Notes under the pieces: model-generated | What the model was told of the DNA's origin: nothing | What the model saw: only the letters and a program-made list of their open reading frames with translations | Databases searched by the model: none | Part shown: positions 45,476 to 55,470 of the stretch, piece after piece | Layout: each line of letters begins with the position of its first letter | Numbering within the stretch: position 1 is the stretch's first letter | Made by a program: the position numbers and the translations under genes | DNA from: Brachyspira alvinipulli ATCC 51933 | GTDB taxonomy: Bacteria; Spirochaetota; Brachyspiria; Brachyspirales; Brachyspiraceae | Direction of reading: 5' to 3' | DNA: 64,000 bases | Assembly (NCBI RefSeq): GCF_000518245.1 | Contig: NZ_KI912402.1 | Span: 302,544 to 366,543, forward strand

Positions 45476-46049
45476 TTTAATTTTACTTTTTATAGCAACT
45501 GTATTGGTTAATAATTTTGTATTAACTAAATTTTTAGGTATATGTCCTTTTTTGGGAGTATCTAATAAAATAGATTCTGCTGTAAGTATGGGTATTGCTG
45601 TTACATTTGTTCTTGTTTTAACTGCGGCAGTTAGCTGGATGATTCAGTATTATATATTAGTGCCTTTCAAAATCGAATTTTTACAAACTATTCTTTTTAT
45701 TATAGTTATAGCTGCTTTAGTACAGTTTGTTGAAATGGTTGTTAGAAAAACTAGCGAAAGTTTATATTTAGCTTTAGGTATTTTCCTTCCATTAATAACT
45801 ACTAACTGTTGTGTATTAGGTTTAGCTTTATTTGGAGTTTTATATAAGTACAGTTTTATAGAAAATATAGTATTTGCTTTAGGTGCTGGCGTTGGTTTTA
45901 CATTAGCATTAGTTATAATGGCTAGTATAAGAGAGCGTTTAGCTACAGCAGATATACCGGAAGCTTTTAAGGGACCTGCTATGCCTTTCATTACAGCTGG
46001 CATACTTGCTCTTATTTTCTATGGTTTCTCTGGTATAATAAAAATATGA
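45468..46049 (+). CDS. rnfA: Rnf complex subunit RnfA (RsxA)
   Basis: 193 residues. The start ATG at 45468 lies 8 bp after GAGGAGGA; the in-frame ATG at 45447 lies before that ribosome site and is rejected. Six helices with VNNFVLTKFLGICPFLGVS and LGIFLPLITTNCCVLGLALF; the TTNCC motif is expected for the membrane-embedded 2Fe-2S site shared by RnfA and RnfE. Confidence 0.93.
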   Translation: MVNLILLFIATVLVNNFVLTKFLGICPFLGVSNKIDSAVSMGIAVTFVLVLTAAVSWMIQYYILVPFKIEFLQTILFIIVIAALVQFVEMVVRKTSESLYLALGIFLPLITTNCCVLGLALFGVLYKYSFIENIVFALGAGVGFTLALVIMASIRERLATADIPEAFKGPAMPFITAGILALIFYGFSGIIKI

Positions 46050-46097
46050 TTTTATAATACTTAAAAATAATAGTGTTATAAGTAAAGGATAGTTAAA

Positions 46098-46916
46098 ATG
46101 ATGACATCAGTTTTAGTGGCTTCAATATCTTCTGGTTTAATTGCTTTGATATTGGCTGTTTTATTAATATTTTCTTCAAAGATTTTTAGAGTTGAAGTTG
46201 ATGAGAGAGTTACTCAATTAACTGAAATGCTTCCTGGTGCTAATTGCGGCGGATGTGGTTTTCCAGGATGTGCACAATTTGCTAAGGCTTTAGTTGATGA
46301 TAAAGCACCTGTAGATGGATGTTCTGTAGGAGGTGCAGATACTGCTGCTAAAGTTGCTGATTTCTTAGGTAAGGTAGCACCTGAGCAAAAAGAAAGAACT
46401 AGAGCATACATATTCTGTCATGGGCATAAAGATATAGCAAAATCAAATAAAATTTATAATGGAGCTCAGACTTGTGTTTCTGCTGTTATGGCAGGTGGAA
46501 ATAAAGATTGTTCTTACGGATGTGTAGGACTTTATGATTGTATGAAAGCATGCGATTTCGGTGCTATTATTAAAAGCGATACTGGAGTTCCTATTATTGT
46601 TGAGGATAAATGTGTTTCATGTTCTGCTTGTGTTAAGGCTTGTCCTCAAAAACTTATAGAAATACATCCTGTTTCTCAAGAGTTTCATGTTTACTGTAAG
46701 TCTAAGGATAAAGGTCCTGTTGCTAAAAAGGCATGCGACAGAGCTTGTATCGGATGCAGTATATGTGTAAAAAATACTAAAGAGGGCGGTATGAAGATAG
46801 ATAATTATCTTGCTATAGTTAATTATGAAGATTATTCAATAACAAATGAAAGTATAGCAAAATGCCCTACTAAAGCCATAACTAATGAGAGAGTAAATTC
46901 TGTTAAAAATATATAA
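46098..46916 (+). CDS. rnfB: Rnf complex subunit RnfB (ferredoxin-type)
   Basis: 272 residues. N-terminal membrane anchor (residues 8-28), then the 4Fe-4S motif PGANCGGCGFPGCAQFAKAL. A GHKDIAKSNKIYNGAQTC segment follows, then ferredoxin-type clusters (CVGLYDCMKACDFGAI, DKCVSCSACVKACPQ, ACDRACIGCSICVK). It passes electrons from ferredoxin into the complex. Last gene of the trio; a terminator follows. Confidence 0.93.
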   Translation: MMTSVLVASISSGLIALILAVLLIFSSKIFRVEVDERVTQLTEMLPGANCGGCGFPGCAQFAKALVDDKAPVDGCSVGGADTAAKVADFLGKVAPEQKERTRAYIFCHGHKDIAKSNKIYNGAQTCVSAVMAGGNKDCSYGCVGLYDCMKACDFGAIIKSDTGVPIIVEDKCVSCSACVKACPQKLIEIHPVSQEFHVYCKSKDKGPVAKKACDRACIGCSICVKNTKEGGMKIDNYLAIVNYEDYSITNESIAKCPTKAITNERVNSVKNI

Positions 46917-46940
46917 TTAATTTTTTATATGTTACTGTAA

Positions 46941-46974
46941 AACAAGGGTTCTTTTTAAGAACTCTTGTTTTTTT
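46941..46974 (+). terminator. intrinsic terminator after rnfB
   Basis: AACAAGGGTTCTT pairs along 13 positions with AAGAACTCTTGTT (one G-T pair), followed by TTTTTTT. Confidence 0.9.
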
Positions 46975-46992
46975 ATATGAAAAATTAATAGA

Positions 46993-48153
46993 TTAATAGA
47001 ATAAAGGTATTATAAAACAAACTATGAAAGCTGCTATTCCATAAACATATACATAGGAATTTTTATTATTTAATACAATATTCTTTATATATTTCATATC
47101 TCTCAATTTTATTAATGATATTATATTTTCAAGTATTATTAGAATGAAATGGAAGAATATTATCAAATTTGTACCTAATAGTGTTATTTTATTTGGGCTA
47201 ATACCATATTCTATTATTCTATATATTGTTGAATTCAAAATTATTATATTAAATATAACAGCTACTGCAGGTAATATAAGATAAACTAATTTTGTAAATA
47301 TAGATGATTTATAATCTATACGTACAAAGAATAAATTTACTGCTGCTATAGTGATAGCAACATTATAAAGTATGAAATTCATTCTAATATCGTAAGGATT
47401 ATTATAAGGCATTGATATAGAAAATAAATATTTAACTATATTATATAAACTTATATACATTATTATTCTTGAAAAGTATATTGATATATTTTTTATATTT
47501 TTTTTATATATTATGTAAATTATAAAAGGTGTGAAAGCAAATATATAAAATATAGATAATATAAAAATATTAAAAATAATAACGGTATCAGGAAATATAT
47601 TTGTAATGATTCCTTTAAATAAATTGATAAATAAATTAAAACATATTATAAAGATTACAGAAATAGCAATACTAATCAAAAAAGATAATATCATAATATT
47701 CGCACTAAAAGTAAATATATGATTAATATTTCTATAATTTTTATATTCATTAAATGATAAAGCAAACATTATGAAAAATATAATATCCAAAAATAAGTTT
47801 TTATTTAAAATTGTATGAATAAAGAAAATAAAATCAGCATCTCTTGACATTATATCATTGATAGTAAAATTAGCAGATGGAATAAGTACTGCCATAATAC
47901 CTATAAATAAAAATATAAAAGAAGTTATAAGTATATTTTTTTTATTATTTAAATTAAATATAAGCGAAAAACAAAATAAATAAAAAATTTTAAAAGCAAA
48001 GAAATAAGATGTTATTTTAGTAATTTTATAATTAACATTAATATTTCCAGTAAAAAATAAAAAATATATAGTAAAAGGCATAACAGAAATCAATGCCAAT
48101 ATTATGATTCTTTTTTGTGATGATATTTGTAATTTTTTTATTAAATTATTCAT
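46993..48153 (-). CDS. polytopic membrane protein (386 aa), possibly DUF4153-like
   Basis: About ten membrane helices separated by short Lys/Asn-rich loops. The late segment YRIIEYGISPNKITLLGTN resembles the R-I-x-x-Y-G-L-T motif of DUF4153 proteins, but the rest does not allow a firm call. No Shine-Dalgarno site is obvious before the ATG at 48153. It is isolated: convergent with rnfB, divergent from the PepSY-like gene. Role unknown. Confidence 0.6.
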   Translation of the reverse strand: MNNLIKKLQISSQKRIIILALISVMPFTIYFLFFTGNINVNYKITKITSYFFAFKIFYLFCFSLIFNLNNKKNILITSFIFLFIGIMAVLIPSANFTINDIMSRDADFIFFIHTILNKNLFLDIIFFIMFALSFNEYKNYRNINHIFTFSANIMILSFLISIAISVIFIICFNLFINLFKGIITNIFPDTVIIFNIFILSIFYIFAFTPFIIYIIYKKNIKNISIYFSRIIMYISLYNIVKYLFSISMPYNNPYDIRMNFILYNVAITIAAVNLFFVRIDYKSSIFTKLVYLILPAVAVIFNIIILNSTIYRIIEYGISPNKITLLGTNLIIFFHFILIILENIISLIKLRDMKYIKNIVLNNKNSYVYVYGIAAFIVCFIIPLFY

Positions 48154-48334
48154 AATTATTTTTCTTACTGTTTATTTTTTATAGATTATCTATTCAAACA
48201 GCAAAAAAATCAATTGTATATATTATAGAAATATAAGCTATTAAAATACTAAAATTTATTATAAATTTAGTGAATATAAAGACTAATGGATTATTATTTT
48301 TTTGTAAATTTTCTTTAAAATAATGTAAAATAAA

Positions 48335-48362
48335 TTGACAATTTATTTTTATATGTTATAAT
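48335..48362 (+). promoter_or_regulatory. consensus promoter of the PepSY-like gene
   Basis: TTGACA (48335-48340), 16 bp, TATAAT (48357-48362). An AAAGGAG ribosome site precedes the ATG at 48403. Confidence 0.75.
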
Positions 48363-48402
48363 ATAGGTATAAGTTAATTGAATATACAAAAAGGAGATAT
48401 TT

Positions 48403-48645
48403 ATGAAAAAATTAATTTGTTTTATATTTGCTTTATCTGTATTAGGAAGTGCTAGTTTATTTGCAGACTGGATGGTTCCTATTAATCAAGTTCCAAGACC
48501 TGTTATTAATGCTGTAAAACAATACTTTCCTCAGGCTCAAATTTGGATGGTTGAGATGGATGATGGATTATATAAAGTAAAACTTAATAATGGTTTAGAA
48601 GTAGAAGTAACTCCTTACGGACAAGTGGTTGATATAGGTGATTAA
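48403..48645 (+). CDS. small secreted PepSY-like protein (80 aa)
   Basis: Signal peptide MKKLICFIFALSVLGSASLFA, cleavage after LFA. The 59-residue mature part (VPRPVINAVKQYFPQAQIWMV, in part, then DDGLYKVKLNNGLEVEVTPYGQ) is one PepSY-like/BLIP-like beta-alpha unit. Such periplasmic domains bind peptides or inhibit proteases. Strong promoter, ribosome site and terminator make it a single-gene transcript. Confidence 0.8.
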   Translation: MKKLICFIFALSVLGSASLFADWMVPINQVPRPVINAVKQYFPQAQIWMVEMDDGLYKVKLNNGLEVEVTPYGQVVDIGD

Positions 48646-48703
48646 TAGTTTTAAATATTAAATTTTAATATACATAAAATAAAGAAATTTATTGGTCTTA
48701 ATA

Positions 48704-48748
48704 AAAATATAGCTAATATTTCATAAAAAGATATTAGCTATATTTTTA
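48704..48748. terminator. bidirectional terminator between PepSY-like gene and katA
   Basis: AAAATATAGCTAATAT pairs with ATATTAGCTATATTTT, with U-rich sequence on both strands; the two genes converge here. Confidence 0.8.
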
Positions 48749-48763
48749 TATTGTTATTTTTTA

Positions 48764-50215
48764 TTATATATCTTTCTCATCAATGCCTAATGCTTTAGCA
48801 ACCCCAAGTCCGTAAGCTTTATCAACATTCATGCAGTTTTTTATATGTCTTAATTGTACTTCTTTAGTAACACCGTTCATATCTCTTGCAGTATTTTCAA
48901 ATAATACTTGTTTTTGTGCATCCGTCATAAGATTGAATAATGCCCTTGCATCTGTGTAGTAATCGTCATCATCTTCTCTATGATCATATCTGTAAGCATC
49001 TCCGAAAAGTTTCAAAGGCGGTTCAGAATATTCTTTTTGTTCTTTCCATTCTCCTTGAGAATTAGGTTCATATTGTACAGCAGAACCGTTATTAGAATCA
49101 ACTCTCATAGAACCATCTTTATGGAATGAGTGGAATGGACATCTTGGAGCATTTACAGGTATGCTTGAATAATTAACACCTAATCTGTATCTTTGAGTAT
49201 CAGTGTATGAGAATAATCTTCCTTGAAGCATTCTGTCAGGAGAGAATCCTATACCAGGAACTATTGTAGAAGGACTGAATGCTGACTGTTCTACTTCAGC
49301 GAAATAGTTTTCAGGGTTTTTATTTAATTCTAAAACTCCAACATCGATTAAAGGATATTCTTTTTGTGACCAAGTTTTTGTTAAGTCAAATGGATTTCTT
49401 TTGCTTGCATTTGCTTGTTCTTCAGTCATTATTTGTATTTTCATGTTCCATCTTGGATAGTCGCCTCTTTCAATAGCGTCAAATAAATCTCTTTGAGAAC
49501 TTTCTCTGTCTTTTGCTATGATTGCTGCAGCTTCTTCATCTGTTAAATTTTTAATTCCTTGCTGAGTTTTGAAATGGAATTTTACCCAGAATCTTTTATT
49601 ATCTTTATTTATGAAACTATAAGCATGACTGCTGAAACCATGCATATGTCTGTAGCTGTAAGGTATACCTCTGTCGCTCATATCTATAGTTATTTGGTGA
49701 ATAGCTTCAGGCAAAGATGTGAGGAAGTCCCATTTATTTTGAGCACTTCTCATATTAGTTTTTGGATCTCTTTTTACAGCGTGATTTAAATCTGGGAATT
49801 TTAAAGGATCTCTAAAATAGAATACTGGAGTGTTATTTCCAACTAAATCCCAGTTTCCTTCTTCTGTATAAAATTTAATAGCAAATCCTCTTATATCTCT
49901 TTCAGCATCTGCTGCGCCTCTTTCTCCTGCTACTGTAGAGAATCTTACGAATAAATCAGTTTTCTTTCCAACTTCTGAGAATATTTTTGCTTTAGTATAT
50001 TGTGTAATATCATGTGTAACTGTGAATGTACCATAAGCACCAGAACCTTTAGCATGCATTCTTCTTTCAGGTATAACTTCTCTGTCGAAATGTGCCATTT
50101 TTTCCATGAACCATACATCTTGTAAAAGCATAGGTCCTCTTGCACCTGCAGTAATAGAATTTTGATTGTTGTCAACTGGAGCACCAAATTCAGTTGTTAA
50201 TTTTTTATCTGACAT
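48764..50215 (-). CDS. katA: catalase (small-subunit, heme)
   Basis: The start is the ATG at 50215 ([11 protein letters not shown]) with AAGGAG 8 bp upstream; the longer frame to 50248 runs over that site. 483 residues, as in clade 3 catalases. Catalytic His in [16 protein letters not shown], Asn in [15 protein letters not shown], and proximal heme Tyr in [14 protein letters not shown]. It breaks down hydrogen peroxide in the cytoplasm. Divergent from hemH, whose product makes its cofactor. For an anaerobic gut spirochaete it is an oxygen-tolerance gene. Confidence 0.96.
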   Translation of the reverse strand: MSDKKLTTEFGAPVDNNQNSITAGARGPMLLQDVWFMEKMAHFDREVIPERRMHAKGSGAYGTFTVTHDITQYTKAKIFSEVGKKTDLFVRFSTVAGERGAADAERDIRGFAIKFYTEEGNWDLVGNNTPVFYFRDPLKFPDLNHAVKRDPKTNMRSAQNKWDFLTSLPEAIHQITIDMSDRGIPYSYRHMHGFSSHAYSFINKDNKRFWVKFHFKTQQGIKNLTDEEAAAIIAKDRESSQRDLFDAIERGDYPRWNMKIQIMTEEQANASKRNPFDLTKTWSQKEYPLIDVGVLELNKNPENYFAEVEQSAFSPSTIVPGIGFSPDRMLQGRLFSYTDTQRYRLGVNYSSIPVNAPRCPFHSFHKDGSMRVDSNNGSAVQYEPNSQGEWKEQKEYSEPPLKLFGDAYRYDHREDDDDYYTDARALFNLMTDAQKQVLFENTARDMNGVTKEVQLRHIKNCMNVDKAYGLGVAKALGIDEKDI

Positions 50216-50513
50216 ATATAAAAACTCCTTATTAATATTTATTATCAATAAGTATATTATATTTGTTAATAATATTTTTTCAAGATCATTTTTGATAATT
50301 TTTTAAATATACAAGGCTATTTATATAAATTTTTATAATAAATTTATATAAATCATCAATTTCTGTTAAATTATCATAATGAAATTTTTATAAAATTTTG
50401 TCTATTTGAAGAAATTATATTAATATACCTTTGTTCTTAAAAAGAATTTTATTTATTTCAGTCTAATTATTTAATTTTTATGAAAATATTCTATGAAAAA
50501 TTGATAATATATA

Positions 50514-50542
50514 TTGACTAATAATTATAAAAGATTTATTAT
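50514..50542 (+). promoter_or_regulatory. promoter of hemH
   Basis: TTGACT (50514-50519), 17 bp, TATTAT (50537-50542), the same boxes as the rpsF promoter. The 298 bp between here and katA is AT-rich with no ORF. Confidence 0.6.
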
Positions 50543-50577
50543 TTAATAGTAAATATTATTAATAAGGATTATGTATT

Positions 50578-51564
50578 ATGAGTAATGGAAAAGAAACTGT
50601 TGTACTTCTAAATATGGGAGGCCCTAGAAATTTTGATGAAATAAATACATTTTTAGTGAATATGTTTAATGATTACTATATATTAAATATAAAAAACAGC
50701 ATTATAAGAGGTATGGTAGCTAAAAAAATAGTTAATAAAATAAAGCCTAATGTCATTAAGCATTATGATGCAATAGGAGGAAAATCTCCAATAAATGAAT
50801 ATACAGAGAAATTGATAAATAAATTAAATAGTATGGACAATACAAAAGATTATAAATACATAATGAATTATACGTCTCCTTATTCTTATGATGTATTAAA
50901 AGAATTAAAAAACAATGATGTAAAAGAAATTACTTTATTTAGTATGTATCCTCAGTACTCAGAAGTTACAGTAAAATCATCTTTAGAAAATGTTTATAAA
51001 GCTATGAAGAAATTAAAATATAATCCTAAAATTAATATAATAGACAGGTACTATGACAATGAATATTATAATGATTCAGTTGTAAATTTAATAAAAAACA
51101 GTTTAGGAAATAAAAATAGTGAAGAATATATATTAATTTTTTCTGCTCATTCTATACCCAAAATGTATGTAGATAATGGTGATACTTATGAATATGAATG
51201 TAATATGAACGTGAATATATTAAAAGAAAAATTAAAAGAATCAGGTTTATATTTTAAAGATGTATTACTTTCTTATCAATCAAAAATAGGCAAATTAGAA
51301 TGGCTTGAACCATCAACAATAGATATAATAAAGAAATACAACGGTGAAAAATTAATAATATACCCTTTAGCATTCACAATAGATAATTCAGAAACGATTT
51401 ATGAAATAGATATTGAATATAGAGAAGAAGCTATTAATAAATATAATATTAAAGATTTTATATTATGCCCATGTTTAAATGACAATATATCATTTGCCAA
51501 AACTATACTTTCATTATCAAACAACAAAATAGAAAATATTTACTATAATAGAGAAATAGTTTAA
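50578..51564 (+). CDS. hemH: ferrochelatase
   Basis: 328 residues. VVLLNMGGPRNFDEINTFL opening, the NYTSPYSYDVLKEL and LFSMYPQYSEVT blocks, the catalytic LIFSAHSIPKMYVDNGD with the active-site His, and YQSKIGKLEWLEPST then DNSETIYEIDIEYREEA, all in family order. It inserts iron into (proto)porphyrin. No other heme genes are present in the window. AAGGATTATGT precedes the ATG. Confidence 0.93.
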   Translation: MSNGKETVVLLNMGGPRNFDEINTFLVNMFNDYYILNIKNSIIRGMVAKKIVNKIKPNVIKHYDAIGGKSPINEYTEKLINKLNSMDNTKDYKYIMNYTSPYSYDVLKELKNNDVKEITLFSMYPQYSEVTVKSSLENVYKAMKKLKYNPKINIIDRYYDNEYYNDSVVNLIKNSLGNKNSEEYILIFSAHSIPKMYVDNGDTYEYECNMNVNILKEKLKESGLYFKDVLLSYQSKIGKLEWLEPSTIDIIKKYNGEKLIIYPLAFTIDNSETIYEIDIEYREEAINKYNIKDFILCPCLNDNISFAKTILSLSNNKIENIYYNREIV

Positions 51565-51705
51565 AAATACATATAACCTTTTTATATTCCCTAAGTTTTA
51601 TAATAAGTAGAGAATTTTAAAGTAAATAATGGTATAATAAAAAGTGAGTATAAAAAATATTTTTAGTTTTATCATTTACTTAAAAAATTATATGTGATAT
51701 AACTT
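51563..51705 (+). repeat. duplicated upstream region, copy 1 (before DUF4132 gene 2)
   Basis: Begins aaaaatacatataaccttt and ends gatataactt. It aligns along its length with 55307-55438, with small indels. Near its end TTACTT, 16 bp, TATAAC looks like a promoter. The ATG of the DUF4132 gene follows at 51747. Confidence 0.75.
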
Positions 51706-51746
51706 CATTTATTTCAATATTATCAATATTAGTAAGAAGGATTTTT

Positions 51747-54700
51747 ATGGATTTAGAAAAGAAATTGGAAGAATTTTATATTGATGTAAGAATGCCTATG
51801 AAGCTGGCTGAAGCAAATACAAATTTCACATCAATACCTATTTTGGGATATTCATTATCTTATCGAATGAATGATATAATTAAATGCTACTGCGAAATAG
51901 AAGAAGACAATCAAAAATTAAAAGACAGATATAAACATTTATTAAAAATATATTATTATAATGAACATAAGAAAAAAGAGCACAGAGAAAGTCTTGTGCT
52001 TCCATCTTTAATATTATTTGGAAATTTAGAAAAAGCATTACAAAATATAAATTACAGCACATATAAATCACCTGTATGCAGACTAATGGCTTTTCAAAGA
52101 CCTATACATAAAATATTTGAATTATTAAATGAGTATTTCAATAAAGAGTTTACTGAATATGTTAATAAATATATTGATATAATAAATTATAAGGATGCAG
52201 AAAAAATATTTAAAGATATGGATAGAGATGCAGTTATACCATTATTTGCATTATGTGCTATGGCAAACACTGAAGATAAATATGTAGATATTATTATCAA
52301 AGCATTAGACTATATGCCGAATAAACTTGATGCTTTAAATGTTATTGCTCCTATTATAAATAAACATGAATTATTGAGAGATAAATTTGTAGAAATAATA
52401 AATAATGATGAATCTTTAATTATAGAAATTAATATAGACTTTGGAACTTATGTAAATAGAGATTCTTTTTCAGATAGATATAAAATGATTGATAAAAGAT
52501 ATAAAGAACTTGATTTTCCAAATTATTTTTCAGTTATTGCTAAACATTTTAATGATTATTTTTATATAGATAAAGTTCATAATTTCAAAAAACTTTATTT
52601 AAATGATAAAGAATCTTTTTATAAATTATATAATCTTTTAAAATCAGAAAGATATATCATAAGACAAGATATAAAAATCATATTTATTTTATTTAGTGCG
52701 ATTTTACTAGAGCATAATGATAATAATTTTGATTTAGAAACATTTAAATTATGCTATCAAATAATACCTAATATAATTTTAAAATGTTTAAAAAAGCAAG
52801 ATAGCGGAGATGTCAATAAAATATCTAATAATATTCAAAATTTAGAAGATGTATTTGATAAAAATAAAAATAAGGCATTCGATAATTTAATAGATGGTTT
52901 TACAGGAAAAAGTTCTTCAAACAGACTTTACAGATTTAGAGCAACTTATCCTGAAATTAATTTAAATACAGATATGATGTATCTATTTGCATTATTTAAT
53001 TTTGAAAATTTATGTGAAGAAACAAAATCAGCTAAAAAATTCTGTGTAGATGTATTAAAATATTTAACTATACAGCTTGGAATTAGAAAATACATAGAAA
53101 CTCAATATGGCCTAACTTCAAAAACATTTAGAGAAATTGTTGATTCGCTTATAAATAATGAAGAATTAAATATAACATTAAAAGAAGTTCTTCTTTCATA
53201 CTATTATGATTATGGTAATTACTATATGCCGCCTCCATCATTATATAATAGTTTAACAGATGAAAAAGATAATGTAAAAACTTTAAAAGATTTATTAATA
53301 GAAAATTACAGTGAAGAATTAAAAAATATATTAGATGATAAAAGCTTCATTAAAAAAGAATTAAGCAATGAAAAATTGGCTATTTTAGATATATTAAAAT
53401 GGGCATATAATCCTAATTTCAATTATAATAATTTTGATTTAGTTTATACAGTTCTTGAAAGCACTAAAAAAGTAGAAGTTAAAAGAGTTTGTTTAAAACT
53501 CATATCTAATAATGAAAATATAACAAGAGAATATGTTGAAAAAGCTATTGATAAAGTAAGAGCTTCAGATTTAAAAGGAGCTTTAAAAACAATACTCAAA
53601 AATTGGAACTTAAAAAAATACGGCGATAAATTTAATAGTGTTGATGAAGCAATTGAATTTATTAATACATACTATAATACAAGTTATGAAAACAGTATTA
53701 AGTTTTTAGATAATCTAAAATTAGATAAAGTATTATATAAAAATGGAAATGAGGCAGATGAAAGAATTATTAAATATATTTTAATGGAGTATATGAATCT
53801 AACAGAGCCCGCAAGACTTAAAGATTGTGATATGCTCGCTGATTTATTAGAAACTAACTCTTTTGAAAAAGTATTAAATGATATATTCAATTATTGGAAA
53901 GATACTAATTATGACAGTAAAGAAAAAAATATCTTGATGCCTTATTGTATATACTCTGATAATTCAAAAATCGATGCAGTATATACATTAATAAAAGAAT
54001 TTGCTAAAGGCTCAAGAACTATATTGGGAGCATTTATTGTAAAATGTATTGCATTAAACGGAAAAAATTATGCTTTAATATTGGTTGATAATTTAACAAG
54101 AAAAGCACCTACTGCCAAAATTAAAGAAACAGCAAATGAAACTATGAAAAATGCTGCAGATATTTTAGAGATTTCTACTGATGAACTTTCTGACATAATT
54201 ATTCCTGATTTTGGTTTTGACAGAAAAGGAAATAAAGTTTTAAGCTATGGAGGAGAGGCAAACAGAACATTCACTTTAAATATCGATAATAATTTAGAAT
54301 TAACAATTAATGATGATGAAAAAAATAAAATTATAAAATCACTTCCAGTACCAAACAGCAAAGATGATAAGGCAGCAGCAGATTTAATTAAAAAAGAATT
54401 TAGTACTCTAAAAAAAGAAATAAAAACTTTAATACAATCTCAAAAAATAAGACTTCAAAGAGTTTTAATGAACGGCAGAAAATGGAGTTATGAGAGTTTT
54501 AAGAATGTATTTGTTAATAATAGCATTATGAATATATTTGCTTTAAAATTAATTTGGGGTGTTTATGATGATGATAATAAATTAATTGAAAGTTTTAGAT
54601 ATATGGAAGACGGAACTTTCAATACTGCCGATGAAGAAGAATATAAACTTGAAGATACAAACAAAAAAAATATTAGTTTAGTTCACCCTATGGAATTAGA

Positions 54701-55136
54701 TGAAAATACTTTAAATAAATGGAAACAGCAATTAACAGATTATGAAATTAATCAGCCTATAGAACAGCTTAATTTTGTATTAGAAACTATAAAAGAAAAA
54801 GATATTCAAAATGATGAGCTAACTGCATTTGAAGGAGTTACTGTTAAAGCTGGAACTTTAATGTCATTTGCCAATAAATATGATTTGGAAAGAGGAGAAG
54901 CAGAAGATGGAGGAAGCTACAGCGAATATATTTTAAAAGATACCTATTTGCAAATTTCAGCACATATTACATTTGAATATATGTATTTTGGAATTGATCC
55001 AAATGAAGATGTTAATTTAAATAATATTATTTTCTATGATGAAAGCGATGAGCTTCAGCCTGTAAAAACTAATCCTTTAAAATTAAATCAAAGGTTTGTT
55101 AATTCTGTTTATAATATAGTAAAGAATAATATATAA
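51747..55136 (+). CDS. DUF4132-domain giant protein 2 (1129 aa)
   Basis: Paralogue of the protein at 30027, with a closely similar C-terminal third: SYGGEANRTFTLNIDNN, RLQRVLMNGRKWSYESFKNVF, NIFALKLIWGVYDDDN, QPIEQLNFVLE. The N-terminal 750 residues are helical and clearly more divergent. No WGR domain, no signal peptide. Unlike copy 1 it has no TPR/HEAT partners; it stands alone between hemH and the alpha-2-macroglobulin gene. TAAGAAGG precedes the ATG. Confidence 0.8.
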   Translation: MDLEKKLEEFYIDVRMPMKLAEANTNFTSIPILGYSLSYRMNDIIKCYCEIEEDNQKLKDRYKHLLKIYYYNEHKKKEHRESLVLPSLILFGNLEKALQNINYSTYKSPVCRLMAFQRPIHKIFELLNEYFNKEFTEYVNKYIDIINYKDAEKIFKDMDRDAVIPLFALCAMANTEDKYVDIIIKALDYMPNKLDALNVIAPIINKHELLRDKFVEIINNDESLIIEINIDFGTYVNRDSFSDRYKMIDKRYKELDFPNYFSVIAKHFNDYFYIDKVHNFKKLYLNDKESFYKLYNLLKSERYIIRQDIKIIFILFSAILLEHNDNNFDLETFKLCYQIIPNIILKCLKKQDSGDVNKISNNIQNLEDVFDKNKNKAFDNLIDGFTGKSSSNRLYRFRATYPEINLNTDMMYLFALFNFENLCEETKSAKKFCVDVLKYLTIQLGIRKYIETQYGLTSKTFREIVDSLINNEELNITLKEVLLSYYYDYGNYYMPPPSLYNSLTDEKDNVKTLKDLLIENYSEELKNILDDKSFIKKELSNEKLAILDILKWAYNPNFNYNNFDLVYTVLESTKKVEVKRVCLKLISNNENITREYVEKAIDKVRASDLKGALKTILKNWNLKKYGDKFNSVDEAIEFINTYYNTSYENSIKFLDNLKLDKVLYKNGNEADERIIKYILMEYMNLTEPARLKDCDMLADLLETNSFEKVLNDIFNYWKDTNYDSKEKNILMPYCIYSDNSKIDAVYTLIKEFAKGSRTILGAFIVKCIALNGKNYALILVDNLTRKAPTAKIKETANETMKNAADILEISTDELSDIIIPDFGFDRKGNKVLSYGGEANRTFTLNIDNNLELTINDDEKNKIIKSLPVPNSKDDKAAADLIKKEFSTLKKEIKTLIQSQKIRLQRVLMNGRKWSYESFKNVFVNNSIMNIFALKLIWGVYDDDNKLIESFRYMEDGTFNTADEEEYKLEDTNKKNISLVHPMELDENTLNKWKQQLTDYEINQPIEQLNFVLETIKEKDIQNDELTAFEGVTVKAGTLMSFANKYDLERGEAEDGGSYSEYILKDTYLQISAHITFEYMYFGIDPNEDVNLNNIIFYDESDELQPVKTNPLKLNQRFVNSVYNIVKNNI

Positions 55137-55147
55137 GTAATGATAAA

Positions 55148-55185
55148 AAAGAGTCTTTATAATTTTTATGAGGGCTCTTTTTATT
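55148..55185 (+). terminator. intrinsic terminator of DUF4132 gene 2
   Basis: AAAGAGTCTT pairs with AGGGCTCTTT (two G-U pairs), extended by ATA/TAT, followed by TTTATTATT. Confidence 0.75.
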
Positions 55186-55306
55186 ATTACTTATATTTTT
55201 ATAATATATAAAAACACAAGGATGTTTATATACTAAAATTATATATAAGAATATAACTATAAAATAATATTAAAAATTTCAATATTCATTATAATAACAA
55301 ATAGTA

Positions 55307-55438
55307 AAAAATACATATAACCTTTTTATATTTTGTAAGTTTTATATATAAAGTGTAATTTTTTAGTAAAAGTATTACTATGTAAATAAAATATTTTTAC
55401 TGATATTATTTACTTTTAAATTATTTATGATATAACTT
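55307..55438 (+). repeat. duplicated upstream region, copy 2 (before the alpha-2-macroglobulin gene)
   Basis: Matches 51563-51705 from aaaaatacatataaccttt to gatataacttt, including the promoter-like TTACTT and TATAAC. Region 55186-55470 otherwise has no gene. GAGGG precedes the ATG at 55471. Confidence 0.75.
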
Positions 55439-55470
55439 TATAAGTTAAAATACATGAAAAAGAGGGCTTT

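Noticed and set aside
49279-49789. Plus-strand ORFs opposite katA
   Set aside because: katA has all catalytic motifs; these are shadows.
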